The translations under genes and the position numbers were made by a program. From an uncultured Collinsella sp. (GTDB taxonomy: Bacteria; Actinomycetota; Coriobacteriia; Coriobacteriales; Coriobacteriaceae), in contig USDH01000120.1 of NCBI GenBank assembly GCA_900553415.1, positions 1-5,088 of the forward strand: a stretch of 5,088 nt of DNA, read 5' to 3'. Below are positions 1 through 5,088 of this stretch, in pieces; the first letter of the stretch is position 1, and every line of letters begins with the position of its first letter. A model generated the notes under the pieces. That model was not told the origin of the DNA and did not search any database. It was given only the letters and a program-made list of their open reading frames with translations.

Positions 1-51
1 CCAGCGGGCCCCAAGTCATATCGACACTACCCCGTGTGCCTGCAACCGCCT
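1..51. other. Short non-coding flank downstream of aguA
   Basis: This stretch follows the aguA stop codon on the minus strand and runs to the window edge. I see no hairpin with a T-run that would serve as a terminator. An ATG on the minus strand at 17-19 could open another gene running off the left edge, with a G-rich stretch about 10 bases upstream, but only a few codons are visible. It therefore cannot be called. Confidence 0.4.
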
Positions 52-1173
52 CTACTTGCAGCGCACCTTGGGCTGCTGTTGGGTGATGCAGTGGATGTTG
101 CCGCCACCATAGATGACCTCGCGCGTCATGATGCCGATGACCTCGCGATCCGGATAGGCGGCTTGGATATCCTTGAGTGCCTGGGCATCGTTGGGGTCGC
201 CAAACTGTGGCACCAGCACCGCCCCGTTGATGGGCAAGAAGTTGAGGTAGCTGGGCTCAAAGGCGTCCTCGGGAGTACGCGGCAGCACACCCTCGACCGG
301 ATCGATGGTCGATGCCTCCTCCTCGGTCATATATACCGAGGTCGCAGGCATAATCACCTTGTGGATCTTGAGCTTGCGGCCACGAGCATCCGTCGTCTCG
401 GAAAGCGTCTTATACGCCTCTTGGCACTCCTTGTAGAACTTATGGTTGGGATCGTCGGTCCACATGCAGCAGACCTCGCCGGGCGCACTAAAGCATGCAA
501 CGTCGTCCACGTGGCCGTTCGTTTCGTACGGATCGATACCGTCCTTGATCCAGATAACCTTCTCGATGCCCAGGTACTCGCTGAGTTTTGCCTCGATCTG
601 CTCCTTGGTGTACTGCGGATTGCGGTCCTCGTTGAGCAGGCACATCTCAGTGGTCACCACGGTGCCCTGGCCGTCGCAGTTAAACGAGCCCCCCTCGAGG
701 ATGTAGTCCTCCGGACGATAGCGGTTGACCTGCTCGAGCTGTGCCACCTGTAGGCCGATGCTCGCATCCTTGTCCCAGGGGAAGTACAGACCGTCAATGA
801 AGCCGCCATACGCGTTGAAGTGGAAATGCGATAGCGCCACATCGCCCTTGTCATTAACGAGGAACGCCGGACCGGGGTCGCGAATCCAGGAGTCATTGTA
901 CTCCATGTGGATTACGCGCACGTTCTCCACGCCGTCAAAGATCTCGCACACCGCGGGGAAGTCCTCAGCGTTGACGCCCACCGTAATGGGCTGGAAGCGT
1001 GCGACCGTTTTAATGATCTCGGTAAAGACCTTCTGAGCGGGCTTGGCACCGCAGCGCCACACGTCGGAGCGATGCGGCCAGAGAATCCAGGTGCGCTCCT
1101 GCTCCTCGTACTCGCCGGGCATATAGAAACCGTCTTTTTTGGGCGTTGATTCGCTCTCGTAAATGGTCTTCAT
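52..1173 (-). CDS. aguA: Agmatine deiminase (agmatine iminohydrolase)
   Basis: This cytosolic enzyme of the PPAD/agmatine deiminase family (guanidine-modifying fold) hydrolyses agmatine to N-carbamoylputrescine and ammonia, the first step of the deiminase route to putrescine. The 373 residues match the usual family length of about 365-375. The N-terminus has the family block around GFYMPGEYEEQERTWILWPH (16-34). Visible active-site motifs are NDSWIRDPGP (93-102, with Asp99), LEGGS (159-163), NGHVDD (219-224, with His221 and Asp223), and GGGNIHC (356-362), whose Cys362 is the nucleophile by family analogy. All catalytic residues expected for a Cys-His-Asp deiminase are present. There is no signal peptide, which argues against the secreted peptidylarginine deiminases of the same superfamily. 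The start is supported by GAGGAG (1179-1184 on the minus strand), five bases upstream of ATG. The gene is divergent from a LuxR-type regulator. No aguB (N-carbamoylputrescine amidase), putrescine carbamoyltransferase or antiporter gene lies inside the window, so the rest of the pathway is unseen. Confidence 0.94.
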   Translation of the reverse strand: MKTIYESESTPKKDGFYMPGEYEEQERTWILWPHRSDVWRCGAKPAQKVFTEIIKTVARFQPITVGVNAEDFPAVCEIFDGVENVRVIHMEYNDSWIRDPGPAFLVNDKGDVALSHFHFNAYGGFIDGLYFPWDKDASIGLQVAQLEQVNRYRPEDYILEGGSFNCDGQGTVVTTEMCLLNEDRNPQYTKEQIEAKLSEYLGIEKVIWIKDGIDPYETNGHVDDVACFSAPGEVCCMWTDDPNHKFYKECQEAYKTLSETTDARGRKLKIHKVIMPATSVYMTEEEASTIDPVEGVLPRTPEDAFEPSYLNFLPINGAVLVPQFGDPNDAQALKDIQAAYPDREVIGIMTREVIYGGGNIHCITQQQPKVRCK

Positions 1174-1213
1174 GTTGGCTCCTCACTTTGGGTCGAACCT
1201 GTTTGATGACACC

Positions 1214-1249
1214 CCCATTGTGCTGCGGCGACAACGGCGTCTCAATGGG
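1214..1249. promoter_or_regulatory. Inverted repeat framing the aguA promoter (possible operator)
   Basis: CCCATTG at 1214-1220 is the exact reverse complement of CAATGGG at 1243-1249, with 22 bases between the arms. One arm overlaps the candidate -10 box of aguA and the other overlaps the candidate -35 box, so a protein bound at both arms would compete with RNA polymerase. Centre-to-centre spacing is 29 bases, close to three helical turns. A third copy of the core, CCCATTC, lies at 1259-1265. A 7-bp repeat can arise by chance, so the regulatory role is inference. Confidence 0.3.
1217..1245 (-). promoter_or_regulatory. Candidate sigma70-type promoter of aguA
   Basis: Read on the minus strand, TTGAGA (1240-1245) matches the -35 consensus at 5 of 6 bases. 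It is followed after exactly 17 bases by CACAAT (1217-1222), which matches the -10 consensus at 4 of 6. The start of transcription would fall near 1210, giving a leader of roughly 35-40 bases that contains the aguA ribosome binding site. The assignment rests on hand matching only, and the -10 box is weak, which would fit an activated or regulated promoter. Confidence 0.4.
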
Positions 1250-1252
1250 CCT

Positions 1253-1262
1253 TGGGTACCCA
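1253..1262. promoter_or_regulatory. 10-bp palindrome in the aguA/luxR divergent region
   Basis: TGGGTACCCA is a perfect 10-bp palindrome located just upstream of the candidate aguA -35 box, centred near -47 from the predicted transcription start. LuxR-family activators commonly bind palindromic sites near the -35 region, so this is a reasonable candidate site for the adjacent regulator. No binding evidence is available, and a single palindrome of this length is not statistically strong. Confidence 0.25.
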
Positions 1263-1342
1263 TTCGGCAGCCAAAAGTCGACCGTTCGCTGACCTAAAGT
1301 TCTAGTGGACCGGCACGCATGCCATACTGGCTAGATGGCACG

Positions 1343-1348
1343 AAAGGA
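1343..1348 (+). promoter_or_regulatory. Ribosome binding site that sets the regulator start
   Basis: AAAGGA lies six bases before the ATG at 1355, which is a normal Shine-Dalgarno spacing. The in-frame ATG at 1319 has no purine-rich sequence at a suitable distance. The later start is therefore preferred, making the regulator 264 rather than 276 residues. Confidence 0.75.
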
Positions 1349-1354
1349 CTCCCC

Positions 1355-2149
1355 ATGACACATGTGAACAACGCAGATAACCAGCACGTTGAGCTCTTTG
1401 CTCAAGATTGGGCCGCTCTCAACGAATGCGCACTGTGGACACATGAGCAGGGGTCGCTCAGCGCACTGCAGGAAGGCCTACTCAAACGCATCGCAGACGT
1501 GATTGCGCACCGTGTCTCGATGTTCGATATCGCCCAGACGGGGGCTCACGGACAAACGCAATTTGTTCGCCCCGTCGCATACGGAATGTCCGCACAGGCG
1601 CTTGATGATTATTACGAACGCTACGCCGCGTATGACTACACCATTTGGAGCTTTGACACGCGGGTGGTCGATGTATATCGCGATCTGGACCTGGTGGATG
1701 TCGAGCGCCGCAATGGCACGCCCATCTACCTGGAATGGATGCAGCCCCTGGGAATTTATTATGGCTGCACGGCCACACTGGCGCACAAGGCCACGCCGCT
1801 CGGCTCGATTACGCTGTTCCGCGCCGAGCAAGACGGCGACTTTACCGATTCGGAGCTCGAGATCCTCCGCCAGATTGCCCGGCACCTGAGCGTGCGCCTG
1901 CATCAGCTGCTCCCACACGGGTATGCCGAGGGCGCAGATGAAAGCCCCGCCAGCGTGCTTGCCATCAAGGCTGCTCTGCTCCCCCGCGAAGCCGAGGTCC
2001 TCAAGTTCATGCTCACCGGCAAGACCAACCACGAGATAGCTATTGAGCTCTATATCTCCGAGTCGACCGTCAAAAAGCACGTCAACGCCATCTACCGCAA
2101 ACTCGGCGTCAAAAACCGCATGGGTCTCATGGCGCTGCTGCAGTCGTAG
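1355..2149 (+). CDS. LuxR-type (FixJ/NarL-fold HTH) transcriptional regulator with GAF-like sensor region
   Basis: This soluble DNA-binding regulator has 264 residues from the preferred start; an upstream in-frame ATG at 1319 would add 12 residues but lacks a ribosome binding site. The C-terminal 57 residues (about 208-264) are a clear LuxR-type helix-turn-helix: LLPREAEVLKFMLTGKTNHE, then IAIELYISESTVKKHVNAIY and RKLGVKNR, with the conserved Glu of the REAEVL block and the STVKKHV recognition helix. Residues about 15-195 have the alternating hydrophobic pattern of a GAF or autoinducer-binding type sensor, including an aromatic-rich segment (YYERYAAYDYTIW) and a final long helix (DSELEILRQIARHLSVRLHQ). 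There is no receiver-domain phosphorylation site, no membrane segment and no partner kinase nearby, so a small ligand rather than phosphorylation probably controls it. It is divergent from aguA, which suggests control of aguA and perhaps of itself. The sensor-domain family and ligand are inference; the HTH call is firm. Confidence 0.85.
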   Translation: MTHVNNADNQHVELFAQDWAALNECALWTHEQGSLSALQEGLLKRIADVIAHRVSMFDIAQTGAHGQTQFVRPVAYGMSAQALDDYYERYAAYDYTIWSFDTRVVDVYRDLDLVDVERRNGTPIYLEWMQPLGIYYGCTATLAHKATPLGSITLFRAEQDGDFTDSELEILRQIARHLSVRLHQLLPHGYAEGADESPASVLAIKAALLPREAEVLKFMLTGKTNHEIAIELYISESTVKKHVNAIYRKLGVKNRMGLMALLQS

Positions 2150-2221
2150 TGCACTCCCCCTCGGGACAGCATGGATCCACTTTGGTTTACAAACGGCGGA
2201 CGAGCCAGTTGTAAATGACTC

Positions 2222-2259
2222 GGCCGATAACAGATGATGTTGACCAACTGTTATCGGCC
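2222..2259. repeat. Perfect 12-bp inverted repeat downstream of the regulator
   Basis: GGCCGATAACAG (2222-2233) and CTGTTATCGGCC (2248-2259) are exact reverse complements around a 14-base loop. The hairpin starts 73 bases after the regulator stop codon and could stop or stabilise that transcript. No T-run follows on either strand, so it is not a classical intrinsic terminator. A REP-like dispersed palindrome is the main alternative. Confidence 0.7.
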
Positions 2260-2280
2260 AAGCGGATATCAACATGCAGC

Positions 2281-2440
2281 CTTTGTTTGCAGAAAAACCT
2301 GAGACCCTAAAGGGATGAAATCTAATAAAAGATCCTCGGTAATTACCATAATCTTGTAATAGTGTTTTCCACAATCTTATAGTAGCCCAGTTCAGAAGCG
2401 TTATTTATAGAACCGAAATCTTAGACCCTCAATAACAATA
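2281..2440. other. AT-rich non-coding segment between two hairpins
   Basis: By hand count about 55 of 160 bases are G or C (roughly 34 percent), far below the flanking genes. It contains the near-repeated blocks AATCTTGTAATAGT (2350-2363) and AATCTTATAGTAG (2373-2385), and GAAATCT occurs twice (about 2317 and 2415). No ORF with start signals was found. It might be the remnant or body of a small mobile repeat, or simply relaxed spacer DNA. Confidence 0.5.
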
Positions 2441-2475
2441 GCCACCACAATGGGAACTGTCCCCATTGTGGTGGC
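2441..2475 (-). terminator. Perfect 14-bp hairpin, probable terminator of the exporter transcript
   Basis: GCCACCACAATGGG (2441-2454) pairs perfectly with CCCATTGTGGTGGC (2462-2475) around a 7-base loop. Read on the minus strand it begins 50 bases after the exporter stop codon and is followed by TATTGTTATT, seven T in ten, which fits an intrinsic terminator with an interrupted U-tract. On the plus strand no T-run follows. The very long perfect stem is also typical of REP/MITE-type palindromes, so it may serve both roles. Confidence 0.6.
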
Positions 2476-2525
2476 TTGCAGGCGAGTTGACTTATTCGAC
2501 TATCGCGCGCCGGCCGTGCCCGAGT

Positions 2526-3902
2526 CTAGAGCGTGGCAAGTCGCTTGGATTCGCGGACGGCGAGGGCGATGGAGATAAGACCAGTGATGGCGTCAGCCGC
2601 CACCAAGGCAAACCAGACACCCTGAACGCCCATCATGTTGCCAAGCAGGTACATAAGCGGCACGGAGCAGATCACGTAGCGAAGCAGACCGGTGAACGTG
2701 GCGATACCCACCTTCTCAACCGCCTGGAAGTACATCGACATGGTCATGGCCAGGTAACCAAGGGCCACGGCGAGCACCACGATGCGCGTTGCGGACGCGG
2801 CAACCTCAACAAGCTCGGGGTCACTGCCAGCAAAGAACGCGCAGACCGGCGTGGCAGCGAGCCACAGCGCAATAGTCACGAGCGCAAGCGTCACGACCTG
2901 GTACTTAAGCGTGCAGGAGAGCGTTTCCTTGAGGCGCGTCCACGCCTTGGCGCCGGCGTTGAAGGCGGCAATGGGCTGCAGGCCGTACGAGAAGCACTGG
3001 GCGACCATCATGGTAATGTAGAGGATGTAGCCGTTGATCACGCCAAAGGCCGCGATGTAGAGCGAACCCATATCGCCGCCGAGCTGGCCAAGCAGCGAGT
3101 TGGCAACGGTGTTGAAGATGAACGTGGCAGCCTGCACCAAAAAGAACGGGAAACCGATCTTGATGATCTGACCGCAGATGCCCATGTCGAGTTTGAGATC
3201 GGCGGCGCTGATCTGGAGCTGCGACTTCTTACCGCCGATGAACCAGAAGATACCGATGGCCCAGATACCGATGGAAAGACCGTAGTACACGCCGGCTCCC
3301 ATAACGCCGAGCTTGAGTACAAACGTCGAAAGCGCAAGCCAGCAGATGGCGACGATGGCAGACACGGTCATGAGATTGGCCTGGATCTGAACCTTCTCGT
3401 CCACGCGCATGACGGCGGTGACCATCTGGCCGATGACCGTGAGCGGCAGCAGCACAGCGAAGGTACGCACGCCGGCAACGGTATCGGCCATGATGTCGGG
3501 CGTGGCGCCGAAGAACGCGCAGATAGGCTCGGTGAAGACGGCCATCACCACGGCAAGCAGCACACTCACAATCGTGGTAAGCCAAAAGCCCTGGCTAAAC
3601 GCCTTGCTGGCGCCCTTGACGTCGCCGGCACCCAAAAGGTTGCCCACCACGGCGGGCACGCCGGTGCCAAACAGGTTGCCAAAGGCCAGGTTAATGTACT
3701 CGACCGACATGATGATCGAAACACAGGCCAGGCCGTGTGCACCCAGGCCCCAACCCATCACGAGGCCCTCAAGGACCACCATGATGATTTGGGCGAGCAT
3801 ACCCTGGCCGGTGATGATGGTGTACTTGCGCACCAGGCCGGGAATCGGCTGCGAGGCAAGCTCACGCTCCTCCTCAACAGCGGCGGTTGTTTCTTCTGCC
3901 AT
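2526..3902 (-). CDS. MATE-family efflux transporter
   Basis: This is an inner-membrane cation-coupled (Na+ or H+) antiporter of the MATE family, exporting drugs or metabolites. The 458 residues and about twelve hydrophobic segments are standard for the family. The two six-helix halves show the expected pseudo-symmetry: AFFGATPDIMADTVAGVR (129-146) corresponds to AFFAGSDPELVEVAASATR (355-373). The motif GLQPIAAFNAGAK (307-319) at the start of the second half resembles MepA/DinF-like bacterial MATEs, as does the loop GNLLGAGDVKGASKAFSQG (87-105). The first helix is less typical than in MepA. The start at 3902 is chosen because AAAGGGGAG lies four bases upstream; an in-frame ATG at 3959 would add 19 residues encoded across a tandem repeat and has no such site. 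The acidic N-terminus (MAEETTAAVEEERE) is cytoplasmic. The gene follows a co-directional amidohydrolase gene by 96 bp and is probably co-transcribed. The substrate cannot be told from sequence. Confidence 0.93.
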   Translation of the reverse strand: MAEETTAAVEEERELASQPIPGLVRKYTIITGQGMLAQIIMVVLEGLVMGWGLGAHGLACVSIIMSVEYINLAFGNLFGTGVPAVVGNLLGAGDVKGASKAFSQGFWLTTIVSVLLAVVMAVFTEPICAFFGATPDIMADTVAGVRTFAVLLPLTVIGQMVTAVMRVDEKVQIQANLMTVSAIVAICWLALSTFVLKLGVMGAGVYYGLSIGIWAIGIFWFIGGKKSQLQISAADLKLDMGICGQIIKIGFPFFLVQAATFIFNTVANSLLGQLGGDMGSLYIAAFGVINGYILYITMMVAQCFSYGLQPIAAFNAGAKAWTRLKETLSCTLKYQVVTLALVTIALWLAATPVCAFFAGSDPELVEVAASATRIVVLAVALGYLAMTMSMYFQAVEKVGIATFTGLLRYVICSVPLMYLLGNMMGVQGVWFALVAADAITGLISIALAVRESKRLATL

Positions 3903-3906
3903 TGTT

Positions 3907-3917
3907 CTCCCCTTTCC
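3907..3917 (-). promoter_or_regulatory. Ribosome binding site that sets the exporter start
   Basis: GGAAAGGGGAG on the minus strand ends four bases before the ATG at 3902. This strong Shine-Dalgarno match decides against the longer reading from ATG 3959. Confidence 0.8.
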
Positions 3918-3927
3918 ATGAGAGATT

Positions 3928-3951
3928 GATGAATGGATGGATGAATGGATG
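3928..3951. repeat. Two perfect 12-bp tandem copies in the exporter leader
   Basis: GATGAATGGATG occurs twice head to tail (3928-3939 and 3940-3951), and is itself built of tetranucleotide-like GATG/AATG units. It lies just upstream of the exporter ribosome binding site. Such short repeats can gain or lose copies by slipped-strand pairing, which would change the leader length. The 12-bp unit would not shift the frame of the upstream in-frame ATG. Confidence 0.85.
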
Positions 3952-3980
3952 GGCGGCACGCACAGGCTGTGGCACCGCCC
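3951..3980. repeat. GC-rich hairpin between amidohydrolase and exporter genes
   Basis: GGGCGG (3951-3956) pairs with CCGCCC (3975-3980), and CAC (3957-3959) pairs with GTG (3969-3971), leaving a three-base bulge and a nine-base loop. There is no T-run after it on the minus strand, so it is not a classical terminator. It could tune readthrough or protect the downstream exporter message from decay. Confidence 0.45.
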
Positions 3981-3998
3981 AGCGATGCAGCAGCCCCG

Positions 3999-5088
3999 CT
4001 AGGCCTCGTAGACCACCTTGCCGGCAATCATCGTGAGAGACGCCGTGGCCTCGAGGACCTCAGCCGGTTCGCAGTCAAAGAGGTTGCGGTCGAGCACGCA
4101 GATGTCGGCTTGCTTGCCGCAGGCGAGTGTGCCGATGCGGTCCTCAGCATGCATAGCGTAGGCGCCGCCGTAGGTGTATGCGCGCAGGGCCTCGGCCATG
4201 GTGATTCGCTCCTCGGGGAACCAACCCTCAGGATTAGATCCGTCCTCGAGCATGCGGTAGACCGCGCCATAGACTTCCTCCATAGGCTCAAGCCCCACGA
4301 CCGGGAAGTCGGAGCCCAGATGCACGCAGGCACCGCTCGCGAGCAGGCTATGAATTGGCCACGAAAGCGCTGCACGCTCGGGGCCCACGGCATCGTCCTT
4401 GGCAAGGTCAGCCATATCGAGCAGCATGTGCCACGGTTGCATGCCGGGGCATATACCAAGCTCCGCGTAGCGCGGCAGATCCTCGGGCTGAACCGTCTCG
4501 TTGTGCTCCATGGAGTGGCGGCAACCCCGCTTACCATGCAAGCGCTCGCCCTCCTCAAAGCAATCAAGCACAAAACGCACCGAGCGATCGCCGATCGTAT
4601 GGACGCGCGTGTCAACGCCCCATTCCTGCGCCCTGACAATGGCGGCACGGATGCGCTCTGGATCCTCCGCGGGCTCACCGCAGGTATCGGGCGCCTTGGA
4701 ATAGGGTTCAAGCATCCAAGCGGTGTGGTCGGAGCACACGCCATCAAGAAACTGCTTAAAGCCGTGCCACTCGACCTGCGTGCCAGGGAAGTTGTACTTG
4801 GCCTTGATTTGATCGAGCGTCATGCTCTCGTTCTCAAACAGATCGGTGTACAAAAAGACGCGCAGCGGCAATTCGTCCTTGGCATTAAGATCCGCAAGCA
4901 CTGCATACGGGTTTTCCATGCTCACAAACGTAGGATTGACCATGCCGACAGTGGTGATGCCAAAGCTGTTAGCGCGCTTTGCCGTCTTGGTAAACGAAGC
5001 TTCCGCAACGTCCATCGCGGGGTCGTAGACCTCATCCATAAAGAAGGAGCCGGCATTGTTGGAAAAAACGCCCGTCAGATTGCCGTCG
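3999..5088 (-). CDS. YtcJ-like metal-dependent amidohydrolase, 5' end outside the window
   Basis: This is a cytosolic amidohydrolase of the amidohydrolase-3/YtcJ group (related to N-substituted formamide deformylase), hydrolysing an amide or cyclic amide of unknown identity. The reading frame stays open to the right edge: 16 codons precede the ATG at 5039 and read DGNLTGVFSNNAGSFF, the usual family sequence before that point, so that ATG is internal. About 362 residues are visible; relatives are near 530-550, so some 180 N-terminal residues, including the HxH metal motif, are missing. Visible motifs (fragment numbering) are GFKQFLDG (109-116, with the metal-site Lys111), HTIGD (163-167), MEH (193-195) and LGSDFPV (257-263, with the catalytic Asp260). 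Next come the family C-terminal blocks: GGAYAMHAEDRIGTLACGKQ with ADICVLDRN, and the beta-sandwich end TMIAGKVVYEA. It lies directly upstream of the MATE exporter gene on the same strand. The substrate is not predictable, because the family is broad. Confidence 0.9.
   Translation of the reverse strand, partial: DGNLTGVFSNNAGSFFMDEVYDPAMDVAEASFTKTAKRANSFGITTVGMVNPTFVSMENPYAVLADLNAKDELPLRVFLYTDLFENESMTLDQIKAKYNFPGTQVEWHGFKQFLDGVCSDHTAWMLEPYSKAPDTCGEPAEDPERIRAAIVRAQEWGVDTRVHTIGDRSVRFVLDCFEEGERLHGKRGCRHSMEHNETVQPEDLPRYAELGICPGMQPWHMLLDMADLAKDDAVGPERAALSWPIHSLLASGACVHLGSDFPVVGLEPMEEVYGAVYRMLEDGSNPEGWFPEERITMAEALRAYTYGGAYAMHAEDRIGTLACGKQADICVLDRNLFDCEPAEVLEATASLTMIAGKVVYEA

Larger units (their letters stand above)
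2150..2525. other. Convergent intergenic region with no convincing gene
   Basis: The 376 bp separate the stop codons of the plus-strand regulator and the minus-strand exporter. The only open frames are short or are antisense extensions of the regulator gene, and none has a coding-like composition with a start and ribosome binding site. Contents from left to right: a weak 7-bp inverted repeat TTTACAA/TTGTAAA (2186-2192 and 2209-2215), a perfect 12-bp inverted repeat (2222-2259), an AT-rich stretch (about 2281-2440), and a perfect 14-bp hairpin (2441-2475). Confidence 0.7.

Noticed and set aside
1..19. Possible start of another minus-strand gene at the left edge (MTWGPL...)
   Set aside because: Only six codons are visible, and the G-rich stretch is rather far from the ATG; not enough to call.
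34..753. Plus-strand open frame of 239 codons opposite aguA
   Set aside because: It is an antisense shadow of aguA with no domain and no plausible ribosome binding site.
1320..1340. Small hairpin TGCCAT/ATGGCA just before the regulator ribosome binding site
   Set aside because: The six-base stem with a nine-base loop is weak and expected by chance; no supporting context.
2240..2269. Promoter-like TTGACC...GGATAT on the plus strand in the convergent spacer
   Set aside because: The -10 match is poor, the spacing is 18, it overlaps the inverted repeat, and no gene lies downstream on that strand.
1478..2374. Minus-strand open frame of 298 codons overlapping the regulator gene
   Set aside because: It lies mostly antisense to a clearly recognised LuxR-type gene, begins in the AT-rich spacer without a good ribosome binding site, and its product has no recognisable domain.
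2466..3929. Plus-strand open frame of 487 codons opposite the exporter gene
   Set aside because: The predicted protein is a low-complexity His/Asp/Gly/Arg-rich shadow, a typical antisense artefact of a GC-rich membrane-protein gene; the minus strand encodes an unmistakable MATE protein.
4028..4747. Minus-strand frame within the amidohydrolase gene
   Set aside because: It is a frame-shifted shadow, rich in Arg, Ser and Pro, of a gene with intact family motifs in the main frame.
5037..5039. ATG at 5039 as the start of the amidohydrolase
   Set aside because: The frame remains open upstream to the window edge, and the upstream residues match the family, so this Met is internal.

Overview
The window looks like chromosomal DNA of a GC-rich bacterium. 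Coding regions are G/C-rich at third codon positions, Shine-Dalgarno sites are strong, and gene content and protein style fit a gut Coriobacteriia actinobacterium such as Collinsella. That assignment is inference from style only; no rRNA or marker gene is present. There are four real protein genes, one of them cut by the right edge. No tRNA, rRNA, CRISPR array, transposase or phage gene was seen.

Left part (1-1354): an agmatine deiminase gene (aguA, minus strand) is divergent from a LuxR-type regulator gene (plus strand). The 181 bp between the two start codons holds a candidate aguA promoter whose -10 and -35 boxes sit inside the arms of an inverted repeat, plus a separate 10-bp palindrome just upstream of the -35. 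This layout suggests, but does not prove, that the regulator controls aguA.

Middle (2150-2525): 376 bp between the convergent regulator and transporter genes carry no convincing gene. They contain two perfect inverted repeats (12-bp and 14-bp arms) flanking a strikingly AT-rich stretch (about one third G+C by hand count over 2281-2440). The right-hand hairpin is well placed to terminate transcription of the minus-strand transporter. The pair together could also be a small non-autonomous repeat element.

Right part (2526-5088): two minus-strand genes in probable operon order. A YtcJ-like metal-dependent amidohydrolase comes first (its 5' end is beyond the window), and 96 bp later a MATE-family multidrug/metabolite exporter. 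The 96-bp gap contains a GC-rich hairpin and a perfect 12-bp tandem duplication just ahead of the exporter's ribosome binding site.

Functionally, the window combines agmatine catabolism (first step to putrescine, with ammonia release) under a likely local regulator, and a hydrolase-exporter pair of unknown substrate. I found no strong evidence for a wholly new system. The most interesting parts are the divergent aguA control region and the hairpin-flanked AT-rich intergenic island.
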